Assembly: GCA_018398815.1 (NCBI GenBank) | Contig: CM031610.1 | Location: 32,233,312 to 32,297,311 of the forward strand | DNA length: 64,000 nucleotides | Origin: Conus ventricosus | Taxonomy: Eukaryota > Mollusca > Gastropoda > Neogastropoda > Conidae | Direction: 5' to 3' | Part shown: piece by piece, positions 10,764 through 21,590 of the stretch | Position numbering within the stretch: the first letter of the stretch is position 1 | Layout: each line of letters starts with the position of its first letter | The notes under the pieces: model-generated | Databases searched by the model: none | Seen by the model: the letters and a program-made list of their open reading frames with translations, nothing else | What the model was told of the DNA's origin: nothing | Made by a program: the position numbers and the translations under genes

Positions 10764-12173
10764 TGGACACGCTGCGGAGTTTAACGTTCGACATCGAGGG
10801 GGCCTGCAGCGTGGTCCTTGTGTTCGTGTGGGAGACGCATGCGAACCTCCAGAGGACCCTGTTTGACGCCTGCAGTCACGCATTGCCCCGAGACTGGAGG
10901 CCACCGAGGACGAAGAGCTATAGTTCCCCCAACTCCACCTTGCTCTTCAGTTTTCAACCCGGCGAAACAAACCTTTTCTTTGATCAGGAGACTGGGCTGT
11001 CCAGGAGTTTTCAACCCGGCGAAATAAACCTTTTCTTTGATCAGGAGACTGGGCTGTCCAGGAGTTTTCAACCCGGCGAAACAAACCTTTTCTTTGATCA
11101 GGAGACTGGGCTGTCCAGGAGTTTTCAACCCGGCGAAACAAACCTTTTCTTTGATCAGGAGACTGGGCTGTCCAGGAGTTTTCTACCCGGCGAAACAAAC
11201 CTTTTCTTTGATCAGGAGACTGGGCTGTCCAGGAGTTTTCAACCCGGCGAAACAAACCTTTTCTTTGATCAGGAGACTGGGCTGTCCAGGAGTTTTCTAC
11301 CCGGCGAAACAAACCTTTTCTTTGATCAGGAGACTGGGCTGTCCAGGAGTTTTCTACCCGGCGAAACAAACCTTTTCTTTGATCAGGAGACTGGGCTGTC
11401 CAGGAGTTTTCAACCCGGCGAAACAAACCTTTTCTTTGATCAGGAGACTGTGGTGTCCAGGAGTTTTCAACCCGGCGAAACAAACCATTTCTTTGATCAG
11501 GAGACTGGGCTGTCCAGGAGTTTTCTACCCGGCGAAACAAACCTTTTCTTTGATCAGGAGACTGGGCTGTCCAGGGTTTTCAACCCGGCGAAACAAACCT
11601 TTTCTTTGATCAGGAGACTGGGCTGTCCAGGAGTTTTCAACCCGGCGAAACAAACCTTTTCTTTGATCAGGAGACTGGGCTGTCCAGGAGTTTTCTACCC
11701 GGCGAAACAAACCTTTTCTTTGATCAGTAGACTGGGCTGTCCAGGAGTTTTCTACCCGGCGAAACAAACCTTTTCTTTGATCAGGAGACTGGGCTGTCCA
11801 GGAGTTTTCAACCCGGCGAAACAAACCTTTTCTTTGATCAGGAGACTGGGCTGTCCAGGAGTTTTCAACCCGGCGAAACAAACCTTTTCTTTGATCAGGA
11901 GACTGGGCTGTCCAGGAGTTTTCTACCCGGCGAAACAAACCTTTTCTTTGATCAGGAGACTGGGCTGTCCAGGAGTTTTCAACCCGGCGAAACAAACCTT
12001 TTCTTTGATCAGGAGACTGTGGTGTCCAGGAGTTTTCAACCCGGCGAAACAAACCTTTTCTTTGATCAGGAGACTGGCCTGTCCAGGCCGTCGCGTTTTT
12101 CATTTGTCATGCACTTTTCCAGTTTGAATGATTTCCACAAGTTACTGGATGTCAATTTGACCACCCCTTCCAA
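10764..12173 (+). CDS. Receptor-like gene, exon with 19-residue repeat expansion (CUB-like region)
   Basis: The acceptor is TGTCCCCAG at 10763 and the donor ATG|GTATGT at 12174. The 5' part reads DTLRSLTFDIEGACSVVLVF and VWETHANLQRTLFDAC, a beta-rich extracellular pattern like the start of a CUB domain. It then enters a 20-copy tandem (10950-12088) whose 57-bp unit encodes SFQPGETNLFFDQETGLSR, and leaves into PSRFSFVMHFSSLNDFHKLL, which resembles the end of a CUB-type strand pattern. One copy at about 11574 lacks a base, so the frame of the first ten or so copies does not reach the exon end unless that base is a consensus error. The exon ends in phase 1 and the next starts with two bases, so splicing is compatible. 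Repeats inside an exon of this class are not usual. Confidence 0.6.
10950..12088 (+). repeat. 57-bp minisatellite, 20 copies
   Basis: The unit starts GTTTTCAACCCGGCGAAAC and ends CTGGGCTGTCCAGGA. The array is 1139 bp, exactly 20 x 57 minus one base; the missing base is near 11574. Copies differ by an A/T variant (TTCAACCC or TTCTACCC) and two copies share CTGTGGTGTCC. Because 57 is divisible by three, all frames on both strands stay open, which explains the long overlapping reading frames seen here. Confidence 0.95.
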
Positions 12174-13014
12174 TGGTATGTCCGTCTGGATGTCTTTGAA
12201 GTATCAGTATATTTGAATCAGACGAGAAAGAACACAAGAGAATTACCGATTGTTCAGGCATAGCGTGGAGGATATCTTTGATAGCCCGCACCCCACCCCA
12301 CCCCCACCACCCGTCCCCCCTTCCCTACACACACACATACACGCGTGTGCGCACGTCTCCTGTCACCCACAAGATTACGCACGCATCGACACAAATAACA
12401 TCGTAGACGCACAGTTGGGTATAAATATAACAGTCATGCACAGATGCACGCAAAGATGTGGACATGTAGTCATAGTCTCATCTACAAGTTCCCAACTGTC
12501 AAATTTAGAAAGAGGGGGTTAGTTACCGCCAAGGACACAGACAAAGTACAGGACAAAACACAATGCATTTCGACCTCTTGGGTCTTCTTCGGGCAAAAAC
12601 AAATAAACATTTAGGACAGTGAAAACGAAGAACGAGAAACCACTTATCTCCTCATGTTCGGCGCAAATTCAGTATCCATCTTGATGATGATGGACCCAAG
12701 AGATCGAAATGCATTTTGTTTTGTCCTATACTTTGTCTGTGTCCTTGGCGGTAACTAACCCCACTCTCTTTCTAAGTTTTGCTTCATTTTCCTCCCTCAG
12801 TCACTCCTTTTTCGAAACATCCCAACTGTGGAATTTCCTGGGGAGAAAAATGAAATGCTAATTATTAAAAGTTTGACCTTGAACCACAACAAGCAAATCG
12901 GATCTTTGACGTCATTTTCAGAACGACATTATGTTGTTTTACTACTGAGTTGCTCAACGTATGAACACGTGGGTATATACTCGGTTCCTTGCTGATTCTC
13001 TGCGTCATTTTCAG
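12174..13014 (+). other. Intron of the receptor-like gene
   Basis: The intron runs from GTATGT to TTTTCAG. It contains a C-rich tract near 12290-12330 and a 280-bp inverted repeat (12501-12779); nothing coding is seen. Confidence 0.6.
12501..12779. mobile_element. Inverted pair of Penelope-like terminal fragments
   Basis: Arms 12501-12584 and 12693-12779 are reverse complements with few differences, around a 108-bp centre. Each arm holds a short stem GACC...GGTC followed by GAAA, with a degenerate CTGANGA-type box on the other side: near 12568-12592 on the minus strand and 12680-12709 on the plus strand. Inverted terminal copies with hammerhead-like cores are known for Penelope-like elements. 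The assignment is inference from this structure; a simple palindromic MITE is the alternative. Confidence 0.5.
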
Positions 13015-13759
13015 GTTTCATTATGACAAAAGGGTGGGACGGCGTAACGTCATCCATTATGAACATGGACACCTGGGTCTTCCTCCCAGTTCCCGAGGAC
13101 AAGGTGGTGATGCTAAGCATGATCGACAGTGACCTCCCGGGATCGTGGATCAGGTGCACGAAAGGCTTCGTGGGCATATACACCGACCCGACGCTGGAAC
13201 AGGAGCTGCAGGTGTTCTGTGGAAACACCATTTCCGGGCCAACCGCGTACAAACCGGAAACCGGTGGGCTGTACGTGCGCTTCTTCAGGGACTGGCACTA
13301 CGTTCCCGAGAAAGGATTCAGACTGTACTTTTCCTTCCATGCGGTCTCTGACCAGCTTCCACAGCTCGCTGACGGCACCTGGAACTGCTCTGTGCCTCAC
13401 TGGCCACGCTTCCAGACTCACTTTCCTTGCAACCTGAGGGCGGAGTGCGCGGGACTGGAAGACGAAGCTCCCTGTCCTTACACGACACCTCAATGTGGGG
13501 CAGGACGAATCTCCATCGGAGACCGTTGCTATATCTACTCTTTCCCCAGCAAACACAGAAAGGTGAAGAGCGGCGGCCTGTTCGATCGCTTGCCCTTAAT
13601 GATGGAGGTGGACGCCACCTGGAACAAGGCTGAAGATGCCTGCCGGCGGGCAGGGGCGCGACTGGCCAGTCTGGGGTCGTACCAGGAGAGGCAGATGGTT
13701 CAGGACGTTGTTTTCAAGACAGACAACCCCTACGTCTTCATCGGAATGATCCCCTGGAG
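13015..13759 (+). CDS. Receptor-like gene exon: CUB-like end, LDLa, C-type lectin start
   Basis: The acceptor is CATTTTCAG and the frame is open throughout. The first 120 residues (FIMTKGWDGV ... GGLYVRFFRDWHYVPEKGF) fit an extracellular CUB-like domain. HFPCNLRAECAGLEDEAPC is an LDLa-type module with its acidic cluster. CGAGRISIGDRCYIYSF and TWNKAEDACRRAGARLASLG are the first half of a C-type lectin domain, ending PYVFIGMIPW at the exon edge. The donor GAG|GTGTCT leaves two bases of a codon, which the exon at 16221 completes. This series of domains in one exon chain is typical of molluscan surface receptors such as GRL101-like proteins, where LDLa and lectin modules sit outside the membrane. 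The transmembrane part is not in the window. Confidence 0.8.
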
Positions 13760-14579
13760 GTGTCTGCTCCATATATGTAAGGGAAAGTGTACCTGGGCAT
13801 CTTTCTTCGTTTTCTCTCTGTATTTTCTTTCTTTCTCTCTGTCTTCCTGTCTGTCTTTCTGTCTTTTCTTTTCTTTTCTTCCTTTTCCTTTCTTTCTTTT
13901 CTTTTCTTTCCTTCCTTTCTCTCTTTTTACTAGCGGCGGGATATTTGATTGGGCGAGTGTATGGGACGGGGAAGGCAGGTGGAGGGGGGAGGGGGGAGGG
14001 CTAGGGTTGGGGTGGAGATTGCTGGAGCGAGGGAAGGATAATAATACTAATGACTAGTGGTTACATAGCGCAACATCGCGAATGGTGGACGGAACTCTCT
14101 CAGCATTCCATGAAGTGATACTGGAACATATCAGATCATAAATTGTTTCCATGCCTGATTATAATCGTGTTAGCATATTCCCCACGCTGTTGAATTCTTC
14201 ACTGATGTGCCAGTTTATAGAAACATTTTCTCGGTAAGAATTCGTTATGGGACACTCTTCCTGACCATCTTGTTTTCGTTAATGAAAAACAAGTTGAGAT
14301 GTCCCATTGTCGTATAGTTGACAAACATACAATTTGCTTGGTTTGGGCTCTTTTACAGACGAAGGAATCTAAATAGGCGTCTGTTCAGCTTCATTAGAAG
14401 ATTCGCTGATCAGTTTATGTAAAATTAAGGAGTAGCCTGAATTTCGACAGCAATTGTTTCCACTGGTGGTGCAAGTGTTTCATTCATGAAAGTCAGCAGG
14501 CCTTTGCTCTCTATTTTCAGCAAATGAAACAAACTGCGGCGTTACTGAAACACGACAAAAAGCAGAAGACACACAAAAC

Positions 14580-14660
14580 AAAGTGTGAAGTAACGACGAT
14601 TTATTGCACGACACAAAACAGGACAAGAAATTTTCGGCAAAATGCCTTCCTCAGCGACAA
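14580..14660 (-). mobile_element. Penelope-like terminal fragment with hammerhead-like core
   Basis: On the minus strand 14654-14632 reads CTGAGGA, a stem GGC...GCC and GAAA, matching the CUGANGA-stem II-GAAA core of hammerhead ribozymes known at Penelope-like element ends. Pairing of stems I and III is not obvious, so activity is doubtful. Confidence 0.4.
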
Positions 14661-14889
14661 ACAAAAAAAAGTACAGACATAAACATGCACAATACTCCCC
14701 TTGTGAAGTCAAAGTGGTGAGTGAAGTAGACAGAGGGACAGTGGAAGAGAGGGTGAGTAGAGTTCAAGGAATAGGGCACGAGGAAAGAGGGTAGAGTAAA
14801 GTGAGGAGGAGGAAAAGGAAAAGGGAGAGAGAGAGAGAGAGAGAGGGGTGGGGGGAAAAAGAGGGGAGAGACAGAGAGAGAGTGGAAGG

Positions 14890-15290
14890 AGAGGAAGAGT
14901 GGAGAATGAGAGAGAGAAGAGGAGGGGAAAGAGAGTGAGTGAGAGGGGAGGGTGTGATGGTATGTCGTGGGTGTGTGGCAAATGAATGAAATGAACAAGA
15001 GAAAGCACAATAAATAAGATACAATATACTCGAAAAAGCATTTTAAATGACAAGGGGGTGGAGGGGGGAAAGGAGAGGGGAGAGAGGGAGAGAGAATGGA
15101 AGTAGAGGAAGAGTGGAGAATGAGAGAGAGAAGAGGAGGGGAAGGAGAGTGAGTGGAGGGGGAGGGTGTGATGGTATGTAGTGGGTGTGTTGCATATGAA
15201 TGAATGAACAAGAGAAAGCACAATAAATAAGATACAATAAACTCGAAAAAGCATTTTAAATGACAAGGGGGGGGGGGGGGGGGGAGAAGG
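14890..15290. repeat. Two-copy tandem, 214-bp period
   Basis: Purine-rich GAGAG sequence, then GGTGTGATGGTATGT, GAACAAGAGAAAGCACAAT and GAAAAAGCATTTTAAATGAC, occurs twice in the same order. The second copy ends in a run of about 18 G. Confidence 0.8.
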
Positions 15291-15390
15291 AGAGGTCAGC
15301 CGCCTAAAGCATCCGACCCAAGTCTGACCCAAAGGTAGGTTGCCCTACCCAAGCACCAAGGGGTGAGAGGGAAAACTTGATCCATGGTCC

Positions 15391-15671
<281 letters not shown>

Positions 15672-15762
15672 GTAAACAGTATTTTGTAAGCATCATTTTT
15701 ATTTCTTGGGCCAGTCTAGACCATCGTCCGTTAGCGCGACTCTGGAAACATTTCACTTCTCT

Positions 15763-15814
15763 CTCTCTCTCTCTCTCTCTCTACTTCTCACTCTCTCTCT
15801 CTCTCTCTCTCTCT
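15763..15814. repeat. (CT)n microsatellite
   Basis: Two CT blocks separated by ACTTCTCA. Confidence 0.9.
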
Positions 15815-16220
15815 CTTCTTGGCTGGTCAACTGCAACAGAAGGGGGAGATGGAAGGGGGAGGGGGGCTTTAGCCTGTCAGTCATCCGATATCAGTTCTTT
15901 AATATGAAACTGTGTTTCACATTTCATTAAGCGTAATCCTTCTCGACCATTTCCACAACATTTTTATCAGTATGTTGTAGAGAAAACAAAAGTCAGCTGT
16001 CTTGAGCTGCCAGCTGTTAACAAGACAAAGAACCCGACAATGTAGCAATCAAGCTCTGAACGTAAAAGCATTGTCTCAGGGATCACGCGAGCCTGAACAA
16101 TCAATAGACAATCTCTCGCACAAAGTGGACTTTGCGCCTCGGTTTCAATTCACCATCTTCAAATACCACACCCGTTGCTTGATTCCAGCTTCCTTGGATT
16201 GCGTGATGTCTTTTTCGCAC

Positions 16221-16749
16221 AGATACAAGGACATGTGGCACCACCTGGACGGCACCGTCGCCTACTACACGGCCCGGATGTTGTTGGGTCACTACACCAC
16301 CGACAGCATTGTCCTGGGCGAGGTCCGGCTCCACAAGGTGCAGCGGGACGCGCCCTTTCTGGCCAGCGCGCTGTGTGAGATGCCCCACGTCCAGTCTGGA
16401 AGCTTCCCTGTGTCGCCCGGCGACGACGGCTCAGTGCGCCTCGCTCCGGTGGACTGGACTTCGGAGAGTAGCGCCCTTTCGTGACTTGTCCCGGTGGACA
16501 CATGACCCATTCCTTCTTAGCCTGCGACCTGTACAGCGACTGCTGGGTGTCCGATGTTTCCGCTTCCGGTTCTTGCTCGGCTTCTTTGGCGCCACTTCCT
16601 CCCTCGTTCACGTGCAGGGATGGCCTGCAGCGCGTGCCGTACACGCTGGTGTGCGACCATCACGTGGACTGCGGCGACCGCAGTGATGAACGTTTCTGTG
16701 TCTACGCTGCCTGCGACGTCTCTACGCAGTTCCAGTGCTTCAATCACGA
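16221..16749 (+). CDS. Receptor-like gene exon: end of C-type lectin domain, then LDLa start
   Basis: The acceptor TTTTTCGCACAG precedes ATACAAGG. YKDMWHHLDGTVAYY and FLASALCEMP complete the lectin domain begun in the previous exon; the closing Cys of ALCEM is the expected disulfide partner. After a one-base frame break near 16475 the reading continues with CPGGHMTHSFLACDLYSDCW and LVCDHHVDCGDRSDERFC, an LDLa module with the Asp/Glu calcium cage. A second module starts with FQCFNHE and is cut by the donor GAG|GTGATC in phase 0. The frame break is either a consensus error or a small intron; the two sides clearly belong together. Confidence 0.75.
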
Positions 16750-16755
16750 GGTGAT

Positions 16756-16756
<1 letters not shown>

Positions 16757-16826
<70 letters not shown>
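16757..16826. repeat. (CT)n microsatellite
   Basis: About 35 CT units directly after the exon donor, followed by (CTGT)n. Confidence 0.95.
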
Positions 16827-16833
<7 letters not shown>

Positions 16834-17110
16834 CTCTGTGTCTGTCTGTCTGTCTGTCTGTATTCCTTCCTGTCTGTCTGTCTCTCTGTCTTTCTGTCTG
16901 TCGATCTGTCTGTCTGTCTAAGAAAAAAAAGAAAGAATTGTTTTATGGTTATTTCATTTTGTTTACAAAGCGTTAAACTTACAGATGCAGTCTATTCAAC
17001 CGAAATGATTGCTGTTGTGCTATTGTTCCCATGTTATATGCCAGTGGCCTGACATTAAAACAACTTTGACTGACTTTTTCACTTTGACTTTGACTCTCTC
17101 TCTCCCTCTA

Positions 17111-17183
<73 letters not shown>

Positions 17184-17416
17184 GTAAGGGTGGGATGATG
17201 GATGAAATGCTTGTGTATGTGTTGGTAGGGGTGGGATGGGGATGGGGGATGGGTTAAAAGGAGAGGGGGGCAGTGAGGGTAATGGTGTTGTGTGTGTGTG
17301 TGTGTGTGTGTGTGTTTGATTTGATTGATTGATTTAATTTAGAGTCTGTTCACAACGATGGTGATATTAGACAAAAACAAAAAAACAAACAAACAAACAA
17401 AATGTATGTAAGTGCT

Positions 17417-17477
17417 TATATGAGTGTGTGTGTGTGAGCGCGTGTGTGCGTGTGTGTGCGTGCGTGCATGCGCGCGC

Positions 17478-17546
<69 letters not shown>

Positions 17547-17694
17547 CGCGCGCGCGCACGGAGACAAATATATGAAAGTTTGCCTATTAACGACCAAACA
17601 ATAATTATAAACTGATAAATCAATTACAACAAATGAATAATAACAGAACTCGATATAGCCTTTGCTATATCAATCATCAGTGAGGGTAATGGTG

Positions 17695-17753
<59 letters not shown>

Positions 17754-17768
17754 TGTGTGTGTGTGTGT

Positions 17769-17809
<41 letters not shown>

Positions 17810-17810
17810 C
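17417..17810. repeat. (GT)n microsatellites
   Basis: Long GT runs at 17417-17552 and 17688-17810, with the sentence-like duplicate GTGAGGGTAATGGTGTTGTG before two of the runs (17273 and 17681), so the arrays spread with flanking DNA. Confidence 0.9.
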
Positions 17811-18593
17811 AGTGACAAACTTACGGCAGCATTTTTTCAGCTATTGCATTTGGTTGAAATACATACTTGACAGGATTTCGAGTGTTTCTCTGGTAGAAAG
17901 ACGTTTACTTTTCTTTATACTTTCTTAACGCCCTGTACTTAACTTTCCGCCCTTTGCAACATACTCCTTCAAGCGTGGATGCTTGATGTACCTGTCCTGT
18001 GTTGTTAAGCGTTAAAAAAAAGACCTTAGAATCAACATGTTGTCCTGTTCTTCTTCTTGTTCTGTCTTTTCAATGCGTTTGACTTAATTCCAGTGTTTCA
18101 GCACTTCATTTGGTTTCAGTTTCCAAATTTGGCAATGGTCGCATAGAGCATTTGAAGCACCTTTGTGGACTCCATGAGAAGCAAGTGCAATAACAGTGTC
18201 ACTGGCATTGAACAAATTAAACATTCGTGTGCATTGCATAACTTTCTCAATTGTTAGATCAGCGTTTAGTGCATGCACACAATTCTCATTGATTTTTTCT
18301 GGACTAAAACTCGTCCTTCTTGATAAAGTAGTAAAAAATAAATGCAAAAATAAATAAAATAGCAAAAAAAAAAACACCCCATAAATGAATAGATAAACAA
18401 ATACATATATGAATAAAGAGAGATGACAAGCTTTCTCAACGCCTTACACTTCTCATACAGGAAAGACATTTCAGAATCTACCATTCCAAATCACACATGA
18501 CTTAATTTTCTTCTAAGTGTCTCGGGCGATGCCCAGGATCCTCCCGCCAGCTCTTAACGGAAATGTGTGGGTTCTGTTGCTGCTGTCCACAGT

Positions 18594-18997
18594 GCGTTTC
18601 GCTGAGTCTGACGTGTAACGAGGTGCCGGACTGCAGGGACGCCAGTGACGAGGAACAGTGTAGCTGGATTCGCAAGGAACGGGACATCGACCAGGCATTG
18701 CCGCCCCCTGCCCTGATCATCTTCGACGGCCGTGGCGGCGTAGCAGGATCAGCGCTGAACGATTCTGGGACAGGGCAGCATGACAGCAGTGCTCGTCTCC
18801 TGAGACCGCGGCTGAACGATTCCGTGCACCATGACGCCATTAACCGTACAGGGTGACGATGGAGCGGTCAGCGGGAGACGCCAGTGTGTTCCTGACACGC
18901 ATTTCCAGTGTGCTGGACACGGGTCTGTTTGCCGGTGTTCGTCAGTGTAACCAGGTGTACGACTGTCGGACATGAGGACGAAATGGGCTGTGACCGT
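18594..18997 (+). CDS. Receptor-like gene exon: LDLa modules, truncated by assembly gap
   Basis: The acceptor GTCCACAG precedes TGCGTTTCG in phase 0. CVSLSLTCNEVPDCRDASDE completes the LDLa module begun in the previous exon, and its acidic DCRDASDEE end is the calcium-binding pattern. A low-complexity linker with NDSGTGQHDSSARLL follows. Past a frame break near 18850 a further LDLa module can be read in pieces (CVPDTHFQCAGHGSVC, then HEDEMGCDR). The gap starts 7 bases after that module. The remaining protein, presumably more LDLa or leucine-rich repeats and a membrane part, is not seen. Confidence 0.7.
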
Positions 18998-19097
18998 NNN
19001 NNNNNNNNNNNNNNNNNNNNNNNNNNNNNNNNNNNNNNNNNNNNNNNNNNNNNNNNNNNNNNNNNNNNNNNNNNNNNNNNNNNNNNNNNNNNNNNNN
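18998..19097. other. Assembly gap of 100 N
   Basis: Exactly 100 undetermined bases, the usual placeholder for a gap of unknown size. Sequence on the two sides is unrelated: receptor exon on the left, LINE-derived duplication on the right. Confidence 0.99.
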
Positions 19098-19500
19098 ACT
19101 CGGGGTCTCTTTGTTCACAGGTTCACGGTCCTTTTTTCAAGGTTCGGTGTCTCTATACAAAAGGTTTAATGTCATCATCTAGGCATCGTGTTTTCTTCAT
19201 GCACAGGTTTTAGAGTATTCTTTCCGTGCTTCACTGTCTCCTTCATTCACAGATTTATTTGGCTTGACTTTTCTAGAATTTGGTGTCTATTTTTCAAATA
19301 GCCAAGAGGATAAGACGGTTTCCTACGTTGGTGTTCTGTGGAACAAGGATACAAAACGGAGTACCAGAGGGAATAGTTTGTGGAAAGGCATGAAAGGCTG
19401 ACTCGAGCTCTGGAGCAGATCTTGTGAATCAAGGGGTATGGAACGTGGACGCATGCTTTCAGATCATTTTGGTTTGAGCTGCAGAGCTCTTGAGGAAGTC
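19098..19500 (+). repeat. Segmental duplication, version 1, first part
   Basis: It matches 31458-31879 with small differences and a degraded version at 40899-41290. It is interrupted at 19500 by a full-length LINE and resumes at 25452. No gene is recognisable in it; it may be the 5' untranslated part of the B-type LINE. Confidence 0.85.
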
Positions 19501-19537
19501 CCCTCCGGGGTTGCGACCTTGTCGTGGTCGGAGGGCT
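19501..19537 (+). other. 5'-terminal hairpin of the LINE
   Basis: CCCTCCG at 19501-19507 pairs with CGGAGGG about 20 bases later, enclosing ACC-TTGTCGT-GGT. A 7-bp stem with an enclosed 3-bp stem at the very 5' end recalls the layout of HDV-like ribozymes found in some LINEs, but the other stems are not found. Confidence 0.4.
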
Positions 19538-20237
19538 TGCGCGGTCCAGTGATCCCTTAGGCTTTGCTGGCGGGGGCATCAATACTTGGTGATAGGCTGG
19601 TTTTTTCCAACTGCTTCTAGGCCTGTGAAGTCCAGATGCTGCCTGGCCTAAGCATAACGTGGTAAGGAGTTGATGCCCCTGGTAGGGCTTCCCATGTCAG
19701 ATAGGCTAAGGGTGAGGATCCTGACTAAGAGTAACCCGCCTTTCTCCTTTTCTCTTTTTCTGCCTTTCCCTATTTGGCCCTTTTCTATTTTCGTCTCCCC
19801 TTCAAGTCTTCTTATCCCACACTCCTTTTCTCTCTGTGGTCTCCTTAAGATCCACCGCGTTGCCGTGCGGTGCACCTGTGTCGGGGGGGAAGGGAGATCC
19901 TGGTGTTTGAGAGGCCCTTTGTGCTCTCAACACATCATTTTGGCTCGGACCTCTCCTAGACAGGAAGTACACTTTGGCCCGGGTGTACTAATCGGCTCCC
20001 CTTCTTGGGGGGGTTCAAGACGGGCAGTTCCCCTGCTGGCCATGTGAACCCTGCAGTGCTCAGCTCTCTTTTCCCGGGAGTTGAGCATGATCAGGGGGAT
20101 AGGGGTATAGTGTTTCTGTTTGTCGTATGTCTCTCCCGAAGCCGGGAAGGGGTCAAGACAGGATTCTTGGCCCCTGGCCCCTTTGTTGGACTCCAAGGTG
20201 GGTGGGTAAGGGAGGGATGAATTACAATAAACTCAAT

Positions 20238-21564
20238 ATGGCTCCTTTCAAAATAAATCCCCCCAAAAAAGAAGAGGAAGGCAGCATCCCTATTTCAGGG
20301 ATTTCGATTCTGATAGTGATTCAGATACTGAAGTGCGACAGAGGACAGGTTTCTGGGCTTCCTGGCTAGTAATGGAAGGGACAGAGCAGGAAAGACCCCT
20401 TTCAGCTCTGAGCCCTTTTGCCATACAAAAGGGCTTTCAAGGTTTGGCAGGTGACCCTCGGTCCATCAAGGGTTGCGGAATGGCTCGTTCCTTATTGAGT
20501 GTAAATCACAGAAACAGTCTGAACAGCTGCTGAAGGCAACAAAATTAGTGGAACAGGGGGATCAGGGTAACCCCCCACAAACAATTAAATTCATCAAAAG
20601 GCGTGATTCGCTGCAGGGATTTATCTGGTGTCTCGGAGGCAGAAATTAAATGGGAGCTGGCGTCCCAGGGGGGACCGAGGTGCGCAGGGTGACAGTAAAG
20701 AAGGGTGCAGAAAGAGTGGCCACAAAACACCCTCTTTCTGACATTCGGCAACCCTGTGCTCCCTCCGGTCATCAAAGCCCGGCTATCTGAATGCCCCGGT
20801 TCAGTTATATGTTCCGTCCCCGTTGAGGTGCTTCGGGTGCCAGAAGTTTGGCCATGTCGGGGACCGCTGTTCTGGGCAGGAGGTGTGTGGTATTTGCTGC
20901 AAGGCAACCCATGATGGGCCGTGTCAAGACCCGGCACATTGTGCTAACTGCGGTGGCGACCATCCCTCCTCTTCCCGAAATTGTCCTTTTTGATTCAAGA
21001 ATCTGTTTATACAACGAGTCAAAACGGAAAAGATCTCATTTTTTGAAGCCCGCAAACAGGTTGTGGGCAGTCAGACGCCGACAGCTTCATCCTATGCTTC
21101 GGCCGTAAAGAAAGTGTCCACTCGATCAGTCTGCTGCCAGACTGATGACTTTACGTTTTCAAAGACATTGCAAGTAAGATCTGTCAATTCTGGTGGTAGC
21201 AAAGTCCACCACCTTCCAACCCAAACTGACTGCCCCTGGGGAGGCAGAAATCCGCCACCCTCAGACTGCCCAGCAGTCTACAACATCTGCTGCTGGGCAG
21301 ACTAAAAACCCAGCACTCCCGCCTCGAACTCCCCTATCCAGTGCCCGTGCGGGCAAGGGAGTTCCACCCAGGTGGAGATGGTGGAGATGAAAAGAAACCT
21401 CCACCATCTCCCAAATCCGGGACCTCCACCATCTCCAAACTCCATCCAGGCCTTTGTCCCCTGCGGGCAAGTCTGCCAGCAGGCCCAAAAGACCACACAG
21501 TCCATTAAACTAAATAATAAATTCTCTCCCTTTGGACGCAGACGTTGAGGAGGAGATGACCTGA
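20238..21564 (+). CDS. ORF1: LINE ORF1 (gag-like, CCHC zinc knuckles)
   Basis: The start MAPFKINPPKK is followed by a basic KKKRK-like stretch (clearer in the copy at 43006, where it reads PPPPPKKKRK), a possible nuclear signal. A middle part with EAEIKWELASQG and FLTF...PVIK matches the RRM-like pre-knuckle region of such ORF1 proteins. Knuckles follow near 20820-20990: CFGCQKFGHVGDRC-like, then CGICCKATHDGPC and CANCGGDHPSSSRNC. ORF1 packages LINE RNA and acts as a nucleic acid chaperone. Frames are broken by several indels. The stop TGA lies 26 bases before the ORF2 start. Confidence 0.75.
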
Positions 21565-21590
21565 TCTCTCTCCTTTTCGCCCTCTGCACC

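Larger units (their letters stand above)
16750..18593 (+). other. Intron of the receptor-like gene (microsatellite-rich)
   Basis: Blocks of (CT)n at 16757-16826 and 17087-17180 and (GT)n at 17290-17316, 17417-17552 and 17688-17810. Near 17040-17097 the sequence ACTTTGACTGACTTTTTCAC with an ACTTTG-type tail looks like the 3' end of an old retroposon. The rest (17820-18590) shows nothing assignable. Confidence 0.6.

Noticed and set aside
10950..12088. Regular direct repeats resembling a CRISPR array
   Set aside because: Units are contiguous 57-bp copies with no unique spacers, in a eukaryotic exon; this is a minisatellite.
10947..12103. Long minus-strand reading frames through the 57-bp array
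   Set aside because: They are open only because the repeat length is a multiple of three; the plus-strand frame has exon borders and flanking domain sequence.
14651..15332. Ser/Pro/Leu-rich minus-strand proteins of about 200 residues
   Set aside because: Low-complexity translation of a purine-rich tandem, no domain.
19501..19600. Complete HDV-like ribozyme at the LINE 5' end
   Set aside because: Only the first stem and the enclosed small stem can be drawn; P2 and P4 partners were not found, so it is kept only as a weak finding.
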